Assembly (NCBI GenBank): GCA_045649485.1 | Contig: JAZRPZ010000045.1 | Coordinates: 1-16,792, forward strand | From: RUG11247 sp045649485 | GTDB taxonomy: Bacteria; Bacillota; Clostridia; Christensenellales; Aristaeellaceae | DNA: 16,792 nucleotides | Direction: 5' to 3' | Part shown: positions 1-6,473 of the stretch, in pieces | How the letters are laid out: the number at the start of each line of letters is the position of its first letter | Position numbering within the stretch: position 1 is the first letter of the stretch | Position numbers and translations under genes: made by a program | The notes under the pieces: model-generated | The model's database searches: none | Seen by the model: only the letters and a program-made list of their open reading frames with translations | Told to the model about the DNA's origin: nothing

Positions 1-25
1 AGCGTTAGATAATAGGAAATTAGTA

Positions 26-424
26 ATGGATAGAAAAACAAAGATAGCATTTATATGTGTACATAATTCGTGCCGAAGCCAAATAGCGGAAGCTCTGGGG
101 AAAAAATATTTATCAGATATATGTGAATGCTTTTCGGCAGGTACAGAAACAAAACCCCAAATTAATCAAGATGCTGTAAGGATTATGAAGATCCTGTATG
201 GCATAGATATGGAAGAAACACAGTATTCAAAAATGACTTCAGATATACCGCTTCCTGATATTGCAATTTCAATGGGATGCAATGTAGGATGTCCTTTTAT
301 CGGAAGAGCTTTTGATGATAACTGGGGTCTCGAAGATCCTACCGGAAAATCGGATGACGAGTTCAAGATAATAATAAGCGAGATCGAGAACAGGATCCTG
401 CAGTTGAAGAATGAATTGATGTGA
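26..424 (+). CDS. arsC: Arsenate reductase, thioredoxin-coupled type (low-molecular-weight phosphatase fold)
   Basis: The 132-residue product should reduce arsenate to arsenite in the cytoplasm. The phosphate-loop motif CX5R is at C11 to R17 (CVHNSCR), followed by SQIAEAL. The two further cysteines that pass the disulfide on in this family are C85 and C89, in a CxxxC arrangement. The aspartate of the conserved DP pair is D104 in WGLEDPTG. Length matches the family (about 130 aa). The ATG at 26 has only a weak purine stretch (AGGAAA) upstream. No arsR, arsB or acr3 gene is visible here; any partner would lie upstream of the window. The closest terminator is about 220 bp downstream. A plain low-molecular-weight tyrosine phosphatase is less likely because of the extra cysteine pair. 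Confidence 0.88.
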   Translation: MDRKTKIAFICVHNSCRSQIAEALGKKYLSDICECFSAGTETKPQINQDAVRIMKILYGIDMEETQYSKMTSDIPLPDIAISMGCNVGCPFIGRAFDDNWGLEDPTGKSDDEFKIIISEIENRILQLKNELM

Positions 425-472
425 AGCGTTTCGAAGTCAAAGTGCATAAGTTTATGTGAACAGGATTTCTGC

Positions 473-638
473 ATGGATATGTTTGACTTGAATCCGGCTT
501 TTCCGGTATCTGTCAATTACGGGTAGAAGTTTTGTTATTCGGGGCGGAAAGCCGGTCCGTACTGTGACGCATGCACCTGTGAATGCCCGGATACTTGTTA
601 TGGGATTTATGGACGATGTGCCGTATGAGGCGGGATAA
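473..638 (+). pseudogene. Possible decayed coding remnant, function unknown
   Basis: The stretch 425-729 between arsC and the next gene holds no intact gene. An ATG at 473 opens 17 codons ending in VSVNYG and a TAG at 524-526. A second frame, open from 492, ends at a TAA (636-638) just before a terminator hairpin. Dropping one base near 524 would join them into a continuous SVNYGRSFVIRGGKPVRT segment that ends DDVPYEAG. The join reads like ordinary protein, so this may be the C-terminal remnant of a gene broken by a frameshift. I do not recognise the family, and no convincing start or ribosome site is present. Chance open frames are a real alternative. Confidence 0.3.
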
Positions 639-641
639 GAT

Positions 642-674
642 ATGACAGGGGGAGAATCCCCCTGTCATTTTATT
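642..674 (+). terminator. Intrinsic terminator, GACAGGGG family copy 1
   Basis: A perfect 12-bp stem (ATGACAGGGGGA at 642-653 with TCCCCCTGTCAT at 657-668) closes a GAA loop and is followed by TTTATT. It ends the arsC-side transcript. The 3' arm also supplies the -35-like hexamer of the promoter at 662-691. Confidence 0.8.
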
Positions 675-691
675 GCTGTGCGTGATATAAT
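662..691 (+). promoter_or_regulatory. Extended -10 promoter of the CPT-like kinase, -35 inside the terminator
   Basis: CTGTCA (662-667, 4 of 6 to TTGACA) is followed by 18 bp and a consensus TATAAT (686-691) with a TGA extension (683-685). The predicted start is near 698, giving a leader of about 30 nt before the ATG at 730. Confidence 0.65.
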
Positions 692-729
692 CAGTTGAAC
701 AAACGGGAATTTGATGGAGATTTACCCAA

Positions 730-1239
730 ATGGAAAAGCGGATAATATTGCTCAACGGGCCGTCCAGCAGCGGAAAATCAACATTATCCAAAGCGCTGAA
801 GGCATTGATAGAGGAAACAAGAAACGAAAGGTATGTTATTGTTTCAATTGATGATTTCATGAAACTGTCGACCGAGGAAACGATATATGAGGACGATGTG
901 TTTGAAATATCGGGCGATATGTGTACAAGCGCGCTTGAAGCGCTGAAAACAGCACACGGCGTTATAATCGACCATGTGATCACCAGCGAGCGGATATTCC
1001 GTCAGCTGACAGAAATGCTGGGCCGGTATCATATCCATGCCGTGCATGTAACGTGCCCCATTGATGTGTTGCTTGAAAGAGAGAATGCGCGCAAAAACAG
1101 ATGCCCGGGGTCTGCAGAAGCGTCGTATACATACCTGTTTCCGAAAAACGGATACGAATTGACTGTGGATACTTCCGTAATGACGCCGGCCGAATGTTCT
1201 TCGGAAATTTGCAGCGTGATTTTCGGTAACAGGATATAA
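730..1239 (+). CDS. Chloramphenicol phosphotransferase-like P-loop kinase
   Basis: The 169-residue cytoplasmic protein starts with a strand and a Walker A loop, GPSSSGKST (residues 10-18). An acidic pair D41-D42 follows in SIDDF, where chloramphenicol 3-O-phosphotransferase (CPT) carries its catalytic aspartate. The segment 109-128 (CP-DVLLERE-AR-NR-PGSA) is the typical CPT lid and basic helix. Members of this family use ATP to phosphorylate small hydroxylated molecules; the founding member inactivates chloramphenicol in its producer. The actual substrate cannot be read from sequence. The ATG at 730 has GGAGA about 9 nt upstream. It has its own promoter (662-691) and terminator (1275-1302), so it is a single-gene unit. 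A general nucleoside or shikimate-type kinase is the alternative. Confidence 0.8.
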   Translation: MEKRIILLNGPSSSGKSTLSKALKALIEETRNERYVIVSIDDFMKLSTEETIYEDDVFEISGDMCTSALEALKTAHGVIIDHVITSERIFRQLTEMLGRYHIHAVHVTCPIDVLLERENARKNRCPGSAEASYTYLFPKNGYELTVDTSVMTPAECSSEICSVIFGNRI

Positions 1240-1274
1240 ACGGAGATAACCTCGGCACTGCGGGGCAGGAGTAA

Positions 1275-1303
1275 GACAGGGGTGCATATCCCTGTCCTTT
1301 TTC
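1275..1303 (+). terminator. Intrinsic terminator, GACAGGGG family copy 2
   Basis: GACAGGG (1275-1281) pairs with CCCTGTC (1290-1296), followed by a T-rich tract (CTTTTTC). It lies about 35 bp after the kinase stop codon. Its 3' arm overlaps the promoter of the next gene. Confidence 0.78.
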
Positions 1304-1321
1304 TGTGGAATATGCTACAAT
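1292..1321 (+). promoter_or_regulatory. Extended -10 promoter of the AAC(6')-like gene
   Basis: CTGTCC (1292-1297), 18 bp, then TACAAT (1316-1321) preceded by TGC. The spacing is the same as at 662-691. The predicted start is near 1328. Confidence 0.62.
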
Positions 1322-1359
1322 GTATATGATTATATTTGAATTTGCCGGGGTGTTTTTTC

Positions 1360-1794
1360 ATGGTGCGCAAGGCGGTAGAGAATGACAGCCGTACTTTGGC
1401 GGAAATGGCTGTTCAGATGTGGGATGACAATACCGTTGATTCTTTGGAAACGGAATTCATAGAAACGCTGAACGATGAAAACGCAGTATTTTTTATCAGG
1501 TATGCAGATGACATACCCGTGGGTTTTGCGCAGTGCGGCTTGAGATATGATTATGTTGAGGGAACGGACAGCGCTCCTGTGGGATATCTGGAAGGCATAT
1601 TTGTAAAAGAGGGCTATCGAAACAGAGGATATGCGAAAGAACTGCTGACTGCCTGTGAAATTTGGGCGAAAGAAAAAGGCTGCACTGAATTTGCCAGCGA
1701 TTGTGAATTGGATAATAAAGGCAGTCTGATGTTTCATATGGCAATGGGATTTGAAGAGGCGAACCGTATCATCTGTTTCAGGAAGGATATATAA
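1360..1794 (+). CDS. AAC(6')-type aminoglycoside N-acetyltransferase (GNAT fold)
   Basis: The 144-residue protein is the usual size for AAC(6')-I enzymes, which acetylate the 6'-amino group of aminoglycosides with acetyl-CoA. It begins MVRKAVENDSRTLAEMAVQMW, as this subfamily does. The acetyl-CoA motif is GIFVKEGYRNRGYA (residues 79-92). The C-terminal half, with CTEFASDCELDN followed by MGFEEANRIICF, matches the AAC(6')-Ic/Ih pattern closely as I remember it. The frame is open upstream to a TTG at 1336, but the ATG at 1360 has GGGG nine bases before it and aligns with family N-termini. It has its own promoter and leader of about 32 nt. Activity on aminoglycosides is inferred; chromosomal members may have other amine substrates. 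Confidence 0.82.
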   Translation: MVRKAVENDSRTLAEMAVQMWDDNTVDSLETEFIETLNDENAVFFIRYADDIPVGFAQCGLRYDYVEGTDSAPVGYLEGIFVKEGYRNRGYAKELLTACEIWAKEKGCTEFASDCELDNKGSLMFHMAMGFEEANRIICFRKDI

Positions 1795-1828
1795 TATCTG
1801 AAATTTACGGGTACGGCGGAGGTTATGT

Positions 1829-2067
1829 ATGGACAAAAGGAACGGCAGGAAAAGAGAACCGTGGAGATTTGCTGCGGCGATTATTGCAGTGGCATATATC
1901 GCTTATATGTGGGTGAAAAAAGATGTTGCCGCCGTATATGCCGGGATGCCGGTGAACAGGTCGTTCCGCTTGTTGTCATGACAGCGGTGGTTTCTTTGGT
2001 GAAGGTCGCCGTGCTTGCCGGCGGTGTAATGATGCTCAGGCGGATAACGGTAAAGATAAAAAAATAA
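1829..2067 (+). pseudogene. Small two-helix membrane protein, frameshifted
   Basis: The ATG at 1829, six bases after a GGAGG (1818-1822), opens a 50-codon frame: a basic N-terminus (MDKRNGRKREPWRF), a membrane helix (AAAIIAVAYIAYMWV), then KKDVAAVYAGMP and a quick stop at 1979-1981. The -1 frame continues with GEQVVPLVVMTAVV, a second helix and a basic tail, ending at 2067. Joining the frames around 1950-1960 gives a natural protein of about 79 residues with helix, loop, helix and a positive tail. One missing base near ATGCCGG explains the break. Alternatives are a sequencing error, or two cistrons coupled by the ATGA at 1978-1981, although no ribosome site precedes that ATG. The ATG at 1825 opens the wrong frame for the first half and is too near the ribosome site. 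Function unknown. Confidence 0.6.
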
Positions 2068-2128
2068 ATAGGTATATTACGCTTTGGATACTGCGGATGC
2101 ACATATAAAAGCGGCGGTATAAAGATAT

Positions 2129-2157
2129 GGCAGGGGTAAAAATCCCCTGTCTTTTTG
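2129..2157 (+). terminator. Intrinsic terminator, GACAGGGG family copy 3
   Basis: GGCAGGGG (2129-2136) pairs with CCCCTGTC (2144-2151), with one G-U pair and a 7-nt A-rich loop, followed by TTTTTG. The 15 bases ending in CAGGGG (2122-2136) match copy 1 (637-651) at 14 positions, so the similarity extends beyond the stem. Confidence 0.8.
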
Positions 2158-2176
2158 TTGGCCGTTGTGATAGAAT
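2147..2176 (+). promoter_or_regulatory. Extended -10 promoter of the DMT transporter
   Basis: CTGTCT (2147-2152), 18 bp, TAGAAT (2171-2176) preceded by TGA. The predicted start is near 2183, about 26 nt before the ATG. Confidence 0.6.
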
Positions 2177-2208
2177 TATGGGAGTGCCTTTAAGGAGATA
2201 AACGCAGG

Positions 2209-3093
2209 ATGAAAAAATCGACGATCGCGAAAATAGTGCTGTTTTTGACAGCTGTGCTTTGGGGAAGTACATTTACCATAGGAAAAATCGCTGCTGAGGC
2301 ATTTTCTCCGGCGTTCATAATTGCGCTGAGATTCACGGTAGCGGGTATTGCGCTGCTGATCGTTGCCTGGCCTCAGAGAAAGCAATTGGATAAAAAGCAC
2401 GTTGTTTTCGGATTCTGGATGGGTATTTCGCTGTTCGCATCTTATATGCTTCAGGTATGCGGTCTGGCGCTGGATACATCACCCGGAAAGAGTGCATTTT
2501 TGAGCACTTCATACAGCGTTATGGTTCCGTTCATATATTGGTTTGTGACCAAAGAACGCCCCAAAATACACCATATACTGTGCGTGTTTCTCTGCCTTGC
2601 CGGTGTGGGAATCCTTTCGCTGTCCGGCGGATGGAAAATGTCTGCGGGCGATCTGATGACGGTGATAAGCGGCATACCCGCTGCAGTAAATATCGTGATA
2701 TCATCTATCGTCTGCAAAAACAGGAACGTTCTTCTGCTGACAACTGTTGAATTGTGCGTCGTTGCGCTGTCGGCATGGATATTCGTATTTGCGGGGAACA
2801 ATTTCCCTGCAGCCTTCCCGATGAACGCGGTAGGTGGAATCATATATCTCGGTCTGTTTGCGACGGCGCTTTGCCTGTACATGCAAAGCTATGGTCTCAA
2901 GTATGCAGAGCCCGCTATCGGCGGCATGCTGCTCAGCCTGGAATCCGTATTCGGTGTGATTTTTTCTGCGATAATCTATCATGAGCAGATAACCGTGCGT
3001 ATGATGATCGGCTTTGCGGTGATATTTGCCGCGATACTGCTTTCACAGTGGGATGGCAAAGAGCAGCCCTGCGCGAAAAACGGACAGGCATAA
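2209..3093 (+). CDS. DMT-superfamily (EamA) transporter
   Basis: The 294-residue integral membrane protein has about ten hydrophobic helices arranged as two EamA repeats (roughly residues 8-140 and 148-285). The family signature LTAVLWGSTFTIGKIA sits in the first helix, and the second repeat closes with SLESVFGVIFSAIIYHEQIT, where the conserved glutamates lie. Such proteins export metabolites, amino acids or drugs across the inner membrane; the substrate cannot be told from sequence. The ATG at 2209 follows AAGGAG by about 11 nt. The short hydrophilic tail (WDGKEQPCAKNGQA) is cytoplasmic or variable. It is a single-gene unit between the promoter at 2147 and a bidirectional terminator at 3095. 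Its position among antibiotic-modifying-family enzymes makes drug export possible but unproven. Confidence 0.88.
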   Translation: MKKSTIAKIVLFLTAVLWGSTFTIGKIAAEAFSPAFIIALRFTVAGIALLIVAWPQRKQLDKKHVVFGFWMGISLFASYMLQVCGLALDTSPGKSAFLSTSYSVMVPFIYWFVTKERPKIHHILCVFLCLAGVGILSLSGGWKMSAGDLMTVISGIPAAVNIVISSIVCKNRNVLLLTTVELCVVALSAWIFVFAGNNFPAAFPMNAVGGIIYLGLFATALCLYMQSYGLKYAEPAIGGMLLSLESVFGVIFSAIIYHEQITVRMMIGFAVIFAAILLSQWDGKEQPCAKNGQA

Positions 3094-3094
3094 C

Positions 3095-3130
3095 AAAACC
3101 GCCGTGCACATTTTTATGCATGGCGGTTTT
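3095..3130. terminator. Bidirectional terminator between convergent genes
   Basis: A 14-bp stem (AAAACCGCCGTGCA at 3095-3108 with TGCATGGCGGTTTT at 3117-3130, one G-U pair) has A-rich and T-rich ends, so it can stop both the transporter transcript and the minus-strand gene that ends at 3136. Confidence 0.85.
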
Positions 3131-3135
3131 ATGTA

Positions 3136-4095
3136 TCATTCTTCAAAGCAGTTATAGGTTTCAAGTATGTATTTTCCGGTTTCGTAAAGCAGGTCAACGG
3201 CCTTTTTCTTGAGCTCTATGGAAGGGGAGAGAAGCTTCTCAACAGCCTTGCCTTCGTGGGCCCAGGTCTTGCGGTGGTACGGTATGTTTTTCTGATGCAG
3301 CATGGTGTAGGAAGCTTCAAAGGTGAAATAGCCGTCGTAGTTTACATCCATGAGTCCCTGCATTATGGAATCGAAGTTTATGATTCCTGCAAAAGGCCAG
3401 GTGTGATGATGGCAATCGCCGAAATTATCGGAGATGTGCAGACCTTTCAGCTTGTCGCCGATGGCCAGTATGTTTTCGTACTGACCGATCTCGCGGGCCA
3501 TGGGATCGATATTGCCGTGTGCGGTATCCCAGCAGACGCCAAGCAGCGGATGATCCATGTGATCCACAAAATTTCTGATGTCTTCGCCGGTGGAGAAAAG
3601 GTATTTGTGGTGGTCCCAGTTTTCGGTCATTATGGTAACACCGCATTTTTCGGCGGTTTTCAGAATATCGCCGTAGAACATGGTGTTGTATCTGTAAAGG
3701 TCGTCGCGTGAAAAGCTTTCGTGGCAGTTTGAGTGTACGACGATACGCTCGATGCCGAGTATGCGGCATATTTCGACAGAGCGACGCAGTGCGCGGATAT
3801 TCGCAAGGTATTTCTCATTTTCTCTGTTTCCGAATGCCTCAAAAACAGGGTCATTTATACAGGGCGCGTGAGATACTGCGAATTTCACACCGGCAGATGC
3901 GGCAGCCTCTCCCCATTCATTGGCAAGACGCTTATAATCATCGTCGTTTTCGCTGAAGAATGCCGGCTCGGAGGCAGGCTGTTCAAGATTTATATACCTG
4001 AACTTTGAACCTTTGAAATTTGCTATCTCATCAGCAACGGAGGGCACATAATGGGCAAAATCACCGGTGGATGTGACGAGCTTCATAAAAATCAT
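3136..4095 (-). CDS. Sugar phosphate isomerase/epimerase-like TIM barrel protein
   Basis: The protein of about 319 residues belongs to the xylose-isomerase-like TIM barrel superfamily, whose members isomerise or epimerise sugars, inososes and related keto compounds with a divalent metal. The expected metal-binding strands are visible in order: RIVVHSNCHES, a glutamate in MTENWD, aspartate and histidine in GVCWDTAHGN, a histidine in GLHISDN, and a C-terminal glutamate in FTFEASY. No signal peptide, so cytoplasmic. The start is uncertain: GTG at 4098 lies one base from the AAGGGAG ribosome site, ATG at 4095 four bases, and ATG at 4086 thirteen; I chose 4095. It is a single gene with its own promoter (4123-4151). 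The substrate is unknown; AP endonuclease 2 is a related fold but less likely. Confidence 0.82.
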   Translation of the reverse strand: MIFMKLVTSTGDFAHYVPSVADEIANFKGSKFRYINLEQPASEPAFFSENDDDYKRLANEWGEAAASAGVKFAVSHAPCINDPVFEAFGNRENEKYLANIRALRRSVEICRILGIERIVVHSNCHESFSRDDLYRYNTMFYGDILKTAEKCGVTIMTENWDHHKYLFSTGEDIRNFVDHMDHPLLGVCWDTAHGNIDPMAREIGQYENILAIGDKLKGLHISDNFGDCHHHTWPFAGIINFDSIMQGLMDVNYDGYFTFEASYTMLHQKNIPYHRKTWAHEGKAVEKLLSPSIELKKKAVDLLYETGKYILETYNCFEE

Positions 4096-4122
4096 CACGC
4101 TCCCTTTGATTTATTTTTCTGA

Positions 4123-4151
4123 ATTATACTATATCGAAAGGTTCGTGTAAA
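4123..4151 (-). promoter_or_regulatory. Sigma-A promoter of the TIM barrel gene
   Basis: On the minus strand, TTTACA (4151-4146), 17 bp, TATAAT (4128-4123). The predicted start is near 4116, about 20 nt before the start codon. Confidence 0.7.
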
Positions 4152-4214
4152 GCTGTTTCCTGCGTGCAGATTTGACAGACCGATGAGCATAATAGGATAT
4201 AAATACAATTACCT

Positions 4215-4242
4215 CTGTAATTTTCGCAGCGTGTGTGCTACA
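4215..4242 (+). promoter_or_regulatory. Extended -10 promoter of the YgjV-like gene
   Basis: TACAAT (4237-4242) is preceded by TGC. A weak CTGTAA hexamer lies 16 bp upstream (4215-4220). The predicted start is near 4249. There is no terminator hairpin here, but the -10 is identical to that of the AAC(6')-like gene. Confidence 0.5.
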
Positions 4243-4285
4243 ATGGATCGGGAAAAAAGTCCGACTTTAAGGAGCAGTTATTGCA

Positions 4286-4807
4286 ATGAAGGCCGTTTTT
4301 ATACAGGGAATAGGAATATTTGGTACAATACTGTTTTTTCTTTCTTATCAGTTCAAAAGCAATAAAAATCTTTTCCGGGTGCAGTTCATTTCGTATCTGT
4401 GCTACACTACCCATCTGTTGATGCTGGGGGCTGTTACAGGCGGAATCAGTTATATTCTGAATACCGTGCGCTCTTTCTGCCTTGGAGGTAAAAATAAATT
4501 TCTCAAAAGTAAGTGGATGTGCCTTATAATCTGCCTGCTGCAGGTGCTGACGCTCATTTTCACCTGGGACGGCTGGCAGTCCATACTTCCGGTTGCGGCT
4601 AACATTGCGGCAACGATCGGAGGATATACATATAACGCGCGTAAGATACGCATCGCAGGAATATTCATTAATTCTCCCCTGTGGATAGTGTACGATGTGA
4701 TCGTAGGTTCCTGGGCCGGCGTTATCGATGAACTGGTAAGCGAAGCATCCATGATAATATCTATTTTCAGATACGGATGGAAAAATCTGGATTCGGTGGA
4801 AAACTGA
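4286..4807 (+). CDS. YgjV-family inner membrane protein
   Basis: The 173-residue protein has five to six hydrophobic segments and matches the YgjV (Imp-YgjV) family: an N-terminal QGIGIFGTILFFLSYQFKS segment, an ILNTVRSF motif after the third helix (about residues 58-65), and a C-terminal SEASMIISIFRYGWK end. The family is widespread in bacterial inner membranes and has no established biochemical role that I know. The ATG at 4286 follows AAGGAG (4269-4274) by 11 nt, a slightly long gap; no better in-frame start exists. It has its own promoter and a strong terminator at 4813-4842, so it is monocistronic. Confidence 0.78.
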   Translation: MKAVFIQGIGIFGTILFFLSYQFKSNKNLFRVQFISYLCYTTHLLMLGAVTGGISYILNTVRSFCLGGKNKFLKSKWMCLIICLLQVLTLIFTWDGWQSILPVAANIAATIGGYTYNARKIRIAGIFINSPLWIVYDVIVGSWAGVIDELVSEASMIISIFRYGWKNLDSVEN

Positions 4808-4812
4808 TACTG

Positions 4813-4842
4813 AAAGACAGCGTTTTTGACGCTGTCTTTTTT
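4813..4842 (+). terminator. Intrinsic terminator after the YgjV-like gene
   Basis: AAAGACAGCG (4813-4822) pairs perfectly with CGCTGTCTTT (4830-4839) around a 7-nt loop, and T residues run to 4842. The outer GACAG/CTGTC pairs recall the GACAGGGG family, but the inner stem differs and no -10 box follows at the fixed spacing. Confidence 0.85.
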
Positions 4843-4867
4843 AGGATCAATTTCAGCAAGAAATATT

Positions 4868-4897
4868 AAAACACGGTCGGGGTGTTTTTGCTAATAT
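4868..4897 (+). promoter_or_regulatory. Inverted repeat and extended -10 before the AraC-GNAT gene
   Basis: AAAACAC (4868-4874) and GTGTTTT (4882-4888) form a perfect 7-bp inverted repeat with a 7-bp spacer. Just after it is TAATAT (4892-4897) preceded by TGC. It may be an operator over the promoter, or a weak second terminator since a T run follows. No good -35 is visible. Confidence 0.35.
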
Positions 4898-4921
4898 TCT
4901 TTGTGGAGAGGAGGAAAATCA

Positions 4922-5767
4922 TTGAGAGATCATATTACTGATATTGAAGCGGTTATTGATTATATTGAAGCGAATCTTGACGGCAAGCTTGACCTGGAAA
5001 ATATAGCGGATGCAATTCATTATTCGAAGTATCATTTGCATCGCATGTTTGTCGATGCAGCAGGGATGACCATCCATGATTATGTTGTCAGGCGTCAGCT
5101 GACAGAGGCTGCAAAACTTATTGTATTTTCCGATAAGCCGCTTATTGAAATAGCATTTATCTGCGGATATGAAAGTCAGCAGGCGTTTTCCGCTGCGTTC
5201 AAAGCCATGTACAAAGTTTCGCCTTCAAGATACAGAGATAACGGAACATTTTATCCGCTGCAATTACGGTTTTCGCTGCAGAGAAAAAATATGGATAATG
5301 TTTTCACGAGAGATGATATTTGTTTTGCGGAAAAGGCGGATATCGATGCCTGGATGGAGCTGATGCGGCTGGTGATCGACGGCTATCCGGTTATGAATGA
5401 AACGGATTATTTGAATGAGATAACAAAGGCCATTGATGAAAAACGGGCTCTTGTGTTGAAAGACGGCAAGTGTCTGGTAGGGGCGATGACCTTTTCGGAA
5501 GAATCCGGCAGTATTGATTTTTTAGGCATACACCCGCAATATCGCAGACAGGGCATTCAACGGCTTTTTCTGGATGCGCTTTTGGAAATATACCTGCCGG
5601 GACAGGAGATCAGCATGACTACTTATCGGGAAGGCGATAAAGCAGATACAGGTTATCGCGACCTGCTGAAAAGGCTGGGATTTGCAGAAAGAGAACTGCT
5701 GACGGAATTCGGCTATCCGACACAGCGTTTTGTGTTTACGCCAAAGCAAAAGGAGGATATGGAATAA
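4922..5767 (+). CDS. AraC-type HTH regulator fused to a GNAT acetyltransferase domain
   Basis: The 281-residue protein has an N-terminal AraC/XylS DNA-binding region (residues about 6-105) with both helix-turn-helix units: LENIADAIHYSKYHLHRMF and, after IEIAFICGYESQQAFSAAF, the KVSPSRYR end. A linker leads to a GNAT domain (about 130-275) with the acetyl-CoA motif FLGIHPQYRRQGIQ (RRQGIQ at 208-213). The frame is open to a TTG at 4901, but that codon precedes the ribosome site; the TTG at 4922 sits seven bases after AGGAGG (4909-4914). The stop overlaps the next start as TAATG, so translation of the acetyltransferase-like gene downstream is coupled. The GNAT part may sense a ligand or acetyl-CoA, or be catalytic; sequence does not decide. 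The inverted repeat at 4868-4888 may be its operator. Confidence 0.85.
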   Translation: MRDHITDIEAVIDYIEANLDGKLDLENIADAIHYSKYHLHRMFVDAAGMTIHDYVVRRQLTEAAKLIVFSDKPLIEIAFICGYESQQAFSAAFKAMYKVSPSRYRDNGTFYPLQLRFSLQRKNMDNVFTRDDICFAEKADIDAWMELMRLVIDGYPVMNETDYLNEITKAIDEKRALVLKDGKCLVGAMTFSEESGSIDFLGIHPQYRRQGIQRLFLDALLEIYLPGQEISMTTYREGDKADTGYRDLLKRLGFAERELLTEFGYPTQRFVFTPKQKEDME

Positions 5768-6390
5768 TGGCGAGAGAGATAGACCCTAAAGAGACCACAA
5801 GATCTTCGGCCTTTGAACTGTGGATGAAAGCACCGAATCCCATGGTTACTTTTTTCAAAACACTGGATGTGACAAATGTTTTGAAAGCGTCAAAAAGGAA
5901 GAATATGAAATTCAATATGCTCCTTGATTATTGTGTGGGAAAGGCCGCTTCGTCTGTAAAAGAATTTTATATACTGCCTGTCGGCGATAAGCTTATCAAA
6001 TACGATACCATTGCCGTAAATACGATCGTGAAAAACAAATACGGCGAAGTCAGTTCCTGTGATATCCTGTATAATGATGATTTGAATGAATTCAATCGGG
6101 AATATCTCGAACATACGGTTCGGGTGGCCGAAACTTCGCAGGACAGAGACCTTTCGGGGGACAGCATGGTAATAGGTACATCGGCGATCATAGATACTGA
6201 GATAGACGGTGCGGTCGGTATGAACAGCGGTATCTTCAATAATCCGTTTTTGATCTGGGGGAGATACAGGAAAAAGGCGTTCCGTTATTATCTGCCAATA
6301 TCTTTTCAGTTTCACCATACTCAAATGGATGGCGCCCATGCGGGAAGATTTCTGGAAAATCTGCAGAATGAAATATACAGATTGAAATGA
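5767..6390 (+). CDS. Chloramphenicol acetyltransferase-like enzyme (CAT family)
   Basis: The 207-residue protein has the length and layout of trimeric type A chloramphenicol acetyltransferases, which move acetyl from acetyl-CoA to the 3-hydroxyl of the drug. The catalytic signature HHxxxDG is intact at residues 183-189 (HHTQMDG), with H184 as general base and D188 as structural aspartate. The conserved N-terminal segment (HFELW-like, here SSAFELWMKAPNPMVTFFKTLDVTNV) and the FNPFLIWGRY-like stretch before the active site are also present in variant form. The ATG shares its A with the TAA of the AraC-GNAT gene, giving a tightly coupled pair. Many chromosomal members do not give chloramphenicol resistance, so the acyl acceptor is uncertain. 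A terminator of the GACAGGGG family follows 55 bp downstream. Confidence 0.85.
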   Translation: MAREIDPKETTRSSAFELWMKAPNPMVTFFKTLDVTNVLKASKRKNMKFNMLLDYCVGKAASSVKEFYILPVGDKLIKYDTIAVNTIVKNKYGEVSSCDILYNDDLNEFNREYLEHTVRVAETSQDRDLSGDSMVIGTSAIIDTEIDGAVGMNSGIFNNPFLIWGRYRKKAFRYYLPISFQFHHTQMDGAHAGRFLENLQNEIYRLK

Positions 6391-6442
6391 TGATTGGCAG
6401 ATGCAATATGGTCTTGTGAGGATATGTATATACGCCGTATGG

Positions 6443-6473
6443 AAAAGACAGGGGAATGAGCCCCTGTCTTTTT
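6443..6473 (+). terminator. Intrinsic terminator, GACAGGGG family copy 4
   Basis: GACAGGGG (6447-6454) pairs perfectly with CCCCTGTC (6461-6468), and the stem is lengthened by AAAA/TTTT on the outside. It ends the AraC-GNAT/CAT-like operon. Confidence 0.85.

Noticed and set aside
1910..1925. Programmed -1 frameshift at the six-A run in the small membrane protein gene
   Set aside because: In the reading frame the run is GTG AAA AAA GAT, not a proper X XXY YYZ site, and shifting there would insert a cysteine- and arginine-rich segment in place of the natural-looking KKDVAAVYAGMP.
3256..3711. Plus-strand open frame of 151 codons opposite the TIM barrel gene
   Set aside because: Shadow of a well-supported minus-strand gene; no ribosome site or domain.
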